Below are positions 37,901 to 46,900 of a stretch of DNA of 64,000 bases, one piece after another. The position numbers and the translations under genes are program-made. Under the pieces are notes generated by a model, which did no database searches, was not told the origin of the DNA, and saw only the letters and a program-made list of their open reading frames with translations. Source of the stretch: Glandiceps talaboti. Taxonomy: Eukaryota; Hemichordata; Enteropneusta; Spengelidae. Position 1 is the stretch's first letter; the number at the start of each line of letters is the position of its first letter. The stretch lies in contig NC_135563.1 of the NCBI RefSeq assembly GCF_964340395.1, forward strand, positions 12,923,151 to 12,987,150, written 5' to 3'.

Positions 37901-40900
37901 AAACCCTAACCTGGCCTGAAGCTGAACAGAAATGTCGTCATGTAATAGACGGTGGACACCTTGTTAGCATCAAACGCTACAAAGAAACAGTCTTCATTCA
38001 CCAAAGGATGACTACAGATTGGTATAGTAATGACAGAAACACATTCATTGGTAAGATCTATTTTATGCTGTTGTTAATTGGTTCATTGCCTCACTTTTTA
38101 CTAATGTGCGGATGGAGTGAAGTTCTTTATGTTCGGGTCCATTTACTTCTTGTTAATTTACCATGGTAAAATATGGGAACTAATCAAACTTCCATTTACT
38201 AGAATGCAAAAACTCACACGTTTTGGTGAATTGAACAACAAATTTGATACGTCGGTGAAATTTTGCTACAGATGGAACTGTGTATTATCCATCTGGACAT
38301 TATGCTTTTTAAGTAGCCATGCATAGTATGCATAACTTCACTCGAACACTACAGTATTGTGTACAGAGAGATACTAGTATCGACGAAAAGGGAAAAGGAT
38401 CCCATATGCAATAACTTACACTTCACAGAATCTGCAGGTATTTCCAAACAGGTGTAGAATGTAAGCACAAGCCGCAATGTCACACACATATCAAATCACA
38501 TCACATGGGGTTTTTCATATGCAGGTCTGCATGATGAAAGAGATGGCACATATGTTTGGACTGATGGCAGTTCTCTCACCTATACTGATTGGTAAGTAGA
38601 ATAACGACATGCATTTCATAACCGCGGCCATCCTACGCAGGCTTGCTTTAAAACGGTCAACCGTTTCCTTTCCTGGTTGACCATTTCAGGGTAACATTGC
38701 CTATTAGCGAACATGTATCTAATTTGTCATTAAATGTTAAGGTTAAAATGCAACTTATAGGAATAGCAGTTAGGACAGATTTGTCCAGAAATGGGTGAAT
38801 AAATAATAGTGTTTTGTGTTTAGATAGGTCCATATCATAAGAATTACAAAGGTAAGGTAAGTTTGCCGGTCAGGTTAATGCTGAATGTACTGCAGTAATT
38901 TATAGTATGTTGTATACCCTGCACTAGCTTGCACGTAGTGCTATGAAGGAATGAGCTAGAGCATTTTGATGTAAAATACTTTTTTATTCACTCGTTGAAT
39001 CTGTATATCTTAATGATTAGTTGCTCACAAAGTAACTTTCGTGGTGGTCTAAATTCTGTGACATGGCATGCAGCTGGTGATGATGTCAGTGTTAAGTAAC
39101 AGGTACGCACCGTGCGGTTTTTTGTGTTGGCACAAGAGAAAGCAACCCACAAGCACTCGCAGAGTTGCTTACATTACATTACATTGAAAGGTACTCTACA
39201 AACAAGTGTTCAATAAAGATGTAACTCCAACTGCTATGAAAGTAAAGCAATTTCCCAAGTGAGTATCCCACTCTTTGATATGTATTTCTTTGAATAATAC
39301 ATAAAAATGTTCAACAGAGAACACACACTACTAACTAGACTATGAAATGTCTCTATAAGCATGAACGAACAGGGTTAACGCTGAATGGATACATATTTAA
39401 ATATCATACGAACTAAATTCGATTAAGCCATTAGCTTACTTAATAATATTACATAAGTGAATTAGTTACATGCAATACATTACTTATTGTGTAACCCTAG
39501 TCCATAAATCAATTATTATTTTGAATAAAGCTTTTCAATGACATATTACTCAATATATCGTGTAGAAATCCTTTGCATGTTCTCTTCTCTTTACCTACAA
39601 TGATCTTTATTTGCATTTATAGTGAACAAAGACATTTAGTCGATGGGTTCAAACTTCCTCGCAAGAAACCATGTTGAATGGATAAGATATAATTCGACTA
39701 AGGTTTTATTGAATCTAGTCTAATGGTTGCTTAATTAAACGTAAAAACTAATGTTACATGTTCTATACGTACATTTCAGGAAAGTCTCCCACGTTAGAGG
39801 TAATCCTGTAAGACAACCATCTGGCGGTGTTTACGAGGCATGCACAATTATCCGACTAGACGCCATTCATTCAACTAACAATTGGCACGACATAGCCTGT
39901 GGCACAGATCACGTGAGACAGTACATATGCAAAGCACCTATGAAGGGTATGTGTGACAAATATAGATAATTCACTGTCATTACTACTGAATTGGTTTTCC
40001 GAGTGCATGTCTCGACGTTATGTATTAAAGATGATTACGTCATAATTACAATGCTCACCATATGTCTTCTCTGTGTTATATGTTTCAGGCTATCTTTCTG
40101 GAAGTCTGGATGACCTAAAAGTCTCTGAAGATGTACTTATTGAGGGTGAGTAGTAACATGCAGTACCTTCTATTAATGGCTCATACATCTTGATATCCTT
40201 AGGGCCTATGTCAATGTACATGCCTTTGTGATTGTCTATTTTTTTCGTATATGTTGTGCAAGTACGAACAATAGCCACTTCAGGTAACAAATGACAAAGA
40301 GATCTTCTAAATGGCTAATCAAATTGGTTCGCTACTGCGCAGAATAACAGAAAGTGTGTGACTGCAAGAATTTTAAAACAAATACAGATAAATAATCATA
40401 AACCGGTTTTAAAACACTACATCGGGTTTACACCCTACTCTTTACGAAAAGTATAGCATGTTCTTTAACGTGCATTTGGTATTGCACTCCGATACACGGG
40501 ACTCCATTTTACGTCCTGTCCGAGGGACAAAAGTAAAGTATAAAATGGAACTAAATATACATGAGACATACAAGCCGAGTTTCATCCAAAAGCAAATGTT
40601 CTTGTTTATCCTGCATAATGCATCATATATATACATTTGCTATAAATATGTTTGTGATTGATAATCATGGTAGTATATACATATACATGTATCAAAGTTG
40701 AATCAACGAGGAAACATTGGAATTATCTACTTTTTGTACCAACGTCTAGTGTGCTATTTACATTATCTTAATCAACCTACAACTAATAGTCTGCGAGTAG
40801 TTATGAACATTTGATAGTTTCTGCATCTGTCTATGAATTTGAATAACTTTATGGTGCAAGTTTGTCTTGATCTTTTTACATTGTTCTCATACCCTGGCAG

Positions 40901-43900
40901 ACTGTCCCAATACGCTCTTCCAGTGTGTGACAACTCAAGAGTGCATTCTCATCGACTTTGTCTGTGACGGTATTGTTGATTGCGGAGATGCTACGGATGA
41001 AGATAACTGTGGTACGTTCGCGTTCTGAATAACGTATATCACTTCATATTCTGTTCTTGATTTCTGTGATGTCAAACATATAATTTACTGCTTCAATCAG
41101 TACTTCGAGTAAAGTGAAAGCGAATGGTTGCTTACTGACCTCTGAGATTGCTTACAAAATAAATGTGTTACTTTAGTAATGGGAACGAAGTTGGTTTATA
41201 TTGTCTAATTAATTGGATCTCGTAGTTTGCTCTGCATTTAGTCGTATAGTACCCCGTATGTGAGACTAACAGATCTATTTCACGTTAGTTGCACCACACG
41301 TTTCCCCACATTCTCATCATTTTCAGGCACTCAGTGTCGAAATACACAGTTCACTTGTGACAACAGTCAGTGTATATCTATATCTTTCTATTGTGACTTT
41401 ATCCAACACTGTGACGATGGTACAGATGAACACAATTGTGGTAAGTTGACTCTGCTGAGTCAAGAAAAAAAACATTAAATGCTTAATATGAATACACTCT
41501 TTCAAAAGGAAAAATTTAAAGTGTTACCTCGAGCATGCGCAGTTGCGAGGTTCATTCTGTTTGTCGACAAACAAATAGTTTAGTTTACCCATGACGCACG
41601 ACTTGGCGGCGAGCCACATTGGACATCTAGCAAGTTCTTTACCTAATCTCCAGTGTTTTCCCTGACTGTTTTCCACGATTAATTATGGAACTGCCTAACC
41701 TCAAACCTCTTTATTTGTGTTGAAATAGTGCAGCAGATGATGAGGTGGCATAATCGTTCAAAAGATGATTAGCAAGAGCACTCCATTCAGTGTGTTGATT
41801 ATGAAAACAAATATAGCCAACATGGCCACCATTCAAAACTGAATCTCCTGATATGTAAAAATCATGAGTAATAGAAGCTTATTAATGATTTCATATCTAA
41901 ATGTCAAATCACGTTGTGTACTAAAACCCTACTGACAGGAGAGATTATGGAAGCTGTTGACAGTGTCTTTTTTTTCTATTACCATAGTTTATCCTGCGTG
42001 TTCTTCCGAAGATTTTCAGTGTACTAATGGTCAATGCATCAATCAAAGTCTGCAGTGTAATCTAGAATCTAATTGCGTAGATGAATCAGACGAGAATCCT
42101 TATCTGTGTGCAGATGGTTCGTATGAGGACAATATTGGATTTCTATTACCTTATTTGAATTTCTCATATGTCCCATTTAAGATGAAGAACTCGATATTTC
42201 CGTTCAAGCAGTCATGAAAGTAGAAAAACAAACCATCTAATGTTTCATTCAAGTAATCACTCCACAGGCAATAAGTAATTAAAGGCTCAGTGGAAAACAC
42301 TATTAATTGTTCTAAACTGTCTCACTCAAGTACTGTTCATCGTATGTTGATTTTCTGTAATATCCTCTAGGCATGGTCTCTGTTCATGAATGTCTTGTAC
42401 TTGAATGTGAAGAGTCTTTGAGTGTTTGTCGTTGTCCGGATATCATTTTCATAATCAATTGTAAAAGATATCTCATAAGAGAACTTTACATGTCTCCATT
42501 TGTTGTAAAGCTTGTTCTGGATTTCGTTGCTATGACAATCATTGTTTACCTCTGTCGGCTGAATGTGATGGAATGATAGACTGCCAGGGAAGCAACCATG
42601 AAGACGAGCATACACAATGCGGTGAGTAGTAATTTACTGTTTAGTCTTCTCACAGGCTAAAGCTTCCAAATCATAAACATCAGCTTAAATGGCAACGAAT
42701 TACATGAACCTGATGTCACTATATTAACTAGGGTAATCAATGTATATACACAAGAGCATTTTCAGGTCTGAAACTGTTTTTAAAGGACAACACCAGTAAG
42801 ACTGTTTCATCGTAGCTGTATTTCTTATTCCTATATCGAAATATAGAAAATTTACTACTATCAAACCTTCACGGCACCTTCTCTTTAAAATTATAGTGAT
42901 AGTGTGCGGGGGGGGGGTAACAAGTCAGTTCCACAAAGGAAAAATAAGCAAACATGTTTACAGTCCCACCCCAGTGCCATGAAAACCTGTGTAGTTGGTG
43001 TATTAACTCCTAACTTGGCAACTCAATCCAACCGTCTTTCGCAATTCTTAGTCTCTCTTAAATCACACGACATATTTACATCAACTACCAATGTGTCATT
43101 GTAAACCAACTTGTAACATCATTCCATCACTTACAATTTCAGCCTACTATGACAATACAGAGTGTGACATAAATGATCTTAAATGCAAAGATGGTACATG
43201 TGTTGCTGACAGTTACCAATGTATTTATGATTATTTTACCATCAACGGTCGAGATTATCAACATGGATGCCGCGATGTCTCACATCTTATGTTCTGTGGT
43301 AAGACTATATTATTTGCAGATCTTCATGCTGTGATGCAGGTAATTACAATATATATGTTATTGTGCGTACCAAGTTTGATAGATCATAGTTTTAAAAAAT
43401 CTATATTTTAAGCAAAATAAGGCATTCTACGGCTGGGGAGAAGAGAAATCGTAGTTGGAGTCCCTTGATTATCCAAGATATGGTCTGATTAGGCAACAGT
43501 GAGTATTATCCAATGTCATTGATGTCATGGTCATACCTAGTAAAATCGAGGTACCTAGTAAAATCGAGACACCTAGTAAAATCGAAGAACTATATGTATT
43601 TCTATAATGTAATTCGCACTATTTCCATTCGAAACTCTCTCCAGAACACTTTACCTGTCCGGAATATACATTAAAGTGTCCCGATTCCTTCTGCATACCA
43701 TTGCATAGAAGATGTGATGGCGTAGTCGACTGTCCCGATGGAGAGGATGAAAATAATTGCGGCAAGTGACGTTTGATGATTTCCTATGCCAGCTGACCAT
43801 TATTATAGCTAGATATAATAAGCCAATATAGCATTTTCAAATTCTATATTGATTTGTCAGACAAGCATACACGTATATAGCTGTCAAAGTGTGTGTTTTA

Positions 43901-46900
43901 CCATAAAGGAATGTTTAATTGATCATTAACTTTCGTTGTGATGTTCACAGATACACATACAGAACATATACCAGATTTTATTGTCATTCTTAAATTTAGA
44001 TACCTATATATACCCTACGGGTTACCATTGTCAAGGCGAAGGCGTTACACAGTTTGTGAACCTACATCAACGGTGTGATGGTCTACCACAGTGTCGTCAT
44101 GGTGACGACGAAATCCTATGTGGTAAGCAATACATGTAAAACACATCTAGTTACTACAAAGACCTTGATGTCCCCATGGTCTTTGGCTGTAACATCTTGT
44201 TGCTATCATCTCTGTTTACTGATAGTTGTCACACATATATTTTGTACGTGATACTAGTTTGGCTTCTTCCTCGCATCTTAGATATGATATTCAAATACTT
44301 GGTAAATATAATTCCGTTTTTATTAATTGTCTCAATTTGAAGATATTCCCTGTCCCGATGGATGTTCCTGTTATGGGTATACATTCGATTGTTCATTGAG
44401 AAACGGGGTCAATATTCCGACAAATTTTCCGGCTGGTATCCGAAGCCTGTAAGTATTGCCTAATTGATATTTAAGTTATTCAACTCATCATTAGTATTGT
44501 AAACAGTTAATCCTCATCGTGTCTAAATCTGCACGTTATGTAAAATTCAATATCACATTAAACATGCCGTGATTTCTAACACATATTCAATTCAACCTAG
44601 AAAAAGCTGAATGAGTCATTCTCATTTTTGAACTCTTGTTTCCTCTCGGGACTGTGATACTTTAACTCTAATCTGATGATCCGTCATCAAACAATTTACG
44701 TTTTTGTGAAACAGTTGATGGTGTTATGCAAATTTCGGACTTTAACCGACTGCATTACTACTCTCTTTTTTGATAATCGTATTAATAAAATCTTTCCTGT
44801 ACCACTACCACCATATGCATCAAGACTATAGCGTGACTCTAACAAAGACCCCCTCCCCAAAACACAGTACAGTTTACTCATCTTTGAAACATAGTTTCAA
44901 TTTCATCCATAGAGAGTTATCGGGAAAGGTGTCAGATAACTTAGATGAATTAGGAGCATCGAAGATCAATTTACAAGTCAACAGTTTCAACGGAATGCCA
45001 CTTCTTGCGTATTTGTAAGTAAACTTTTATGTAAACATTTTCTGGTATGCAATTACACTGATCTTTTGTGACATGATATTATATCCATACTGGTATCAAC
45101 TTCAACATCTTTCTCTGTTAGATAGATAAACAAAACTGTATAAATGAAGATTGTATATTCTAAGTAAATACAGTGCTGTGATGCGGTATCATAATGCATT
45201 ATTCCGTTTTTTTCTATTATAGAGATATCTCGTACAATGACATCAGGATCCTGCCCACTGGCTTATTTTCAAATCTGACGAATCTCCTGGCGCTGTAAGT
45301 ATTTTGTTCGCGAGTGATATGATGACCAAACCCGTTTCCTCTTTTGCTTCAAACCGATATTCTTAGTCCATTGATAATGACCCTGATGAGTACATCGTAT
45401 ATATTACTGAAAATGTGATCAATTCTCCCTGTATACCGTGTAGTAAGACAGGAGAAAAGATAGTTTACACATACCCAAAATGGAACATCTACAGTTTAGT
45501 AGAGTAGCACGATTTTGATGACGACTACTAGTAATTGCACTACTAGCAGAACAAATTTATGTTAGACAAAAATATCAATTCATTGCACAAAAAACACGTA
45601 TCACATTTCTCTTGTACATAACACTTATATTTTGCTACAGGGATATGAGTTATAACAAGGTTGAAATATTATTGGAAGGAACCTTTCTTGGCTTGTCAAA
45701 ACTTAAAACACTGTGAGTATACATACCTTACATGTAATTTTTCACCAAGACGTTTTGTGTAGATCCATAGTATACAGCTAGAGTAATTCAATGCACTTTG
45801 CAGTTTTATTCAAATCGAAGTAATATATAAATGTTGTCAAGAAAAATGCAGGCAGTGTACACTGGCATTATTACAATTTCTATGTAAGATTATTTGTTAT
45901 GTCAAATATAATCAATAAAAAAAATAATTTCCAGTCAATGTTTCTTTTTCTGATATTCTATGGTGGGAGTATAATTCATTGTGTTTAGTTATCACTTAAT
46001 TCAACTGTCTATGCCTAATTGTGTCGTTTTATTTGCAGTATACTACAGGGAAATCCTTTGAAAGAGATTGAAGATCACGCATTTGTTGGGCTGGACTCAT
46101 TAAAAACGCTGTAAGTATCTTACTGGTTTTAGCTTACGAATCTATGACTATATTATATGCATTTATATGTACCCCAAAATGAAAATGTCCATACATATTT
46201 TGTCATCATAGTTTTATTTTTTTATCCATAGAAATTTGGGTTCGTTACGTCTTGCTACACTGACGGATTTGGCATTTAGTGGTCTTGTTTCCCTGGAAGA
46301 ACTGTAAGTGTCCTATATATAAAGATCAATGGTCAAACAGTACTATTATAATGATATGTTTCGCATTTGCTTCGCAGTAGCCCTGCATGAAACTACCATG
46401 AATGATGAAGTAAGCAAACCCAGGCGATGATATATATAAATTCCTTTGTTTTTCTTTCTGTCTTTGCACATGCTGCTGTCATAAAAGATGTTTACCTAAT
46501 TGTTCTCCTAGTATTCTGTGATTGTTAGCTGATAATTATTTCGATTATATTTTAATAGAAATATTACAAACAACCATATTATTGTGGGAGAGCAAAACCA
46601 GTTCTTTGAGAAATTAGACAACCTTAAGATCCTGTGAGTATTCTCCTACATTTCTCTCCTTTTTGACACATAAATGTATACTGTTGCACTGGGGCAATAT
46701 TCGCTTCATTTTGTACAAATAATTGAGTGGTGATATTGTTACGTTTCTGTCAAAAAATTCGTAACTGATGAAAGGTGTTGTCAACAGTGTATTTGTAATA
46801 TTGATATGACAAAATACGAGACTAACTAGTCAACCCTTACCTGGGTTGGTCTTGTAGTCAGACCTCGGATCTACGATCGGAAAGTTGCCGAACAAAAACT

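Larger units (their letters stand above)
40901..44122 (+). other. Seven LDL-receptor class A repeats, one per exon
   Basis: Exons 40901-41011, 41327-41440, 41988-42116, 42511-42621, 43143-43298, 43645-43761 and 44000-44122, each phase 1-1. Most show the six-cysteine pattern and the acidic calcium cluster: [60 protein letters not shown] and [16 protein letters not shown]. Repeat 4 ends [19 protein letters not shown]. Repeat 5 is divergent, with a long C-terminal loop and no DxSDE cluster, so it probably does not bind calcium normally. In RXFP1/2 a single LDLa is needed for signalling; snail GRL101 has a long array. Confidence 0.9.
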
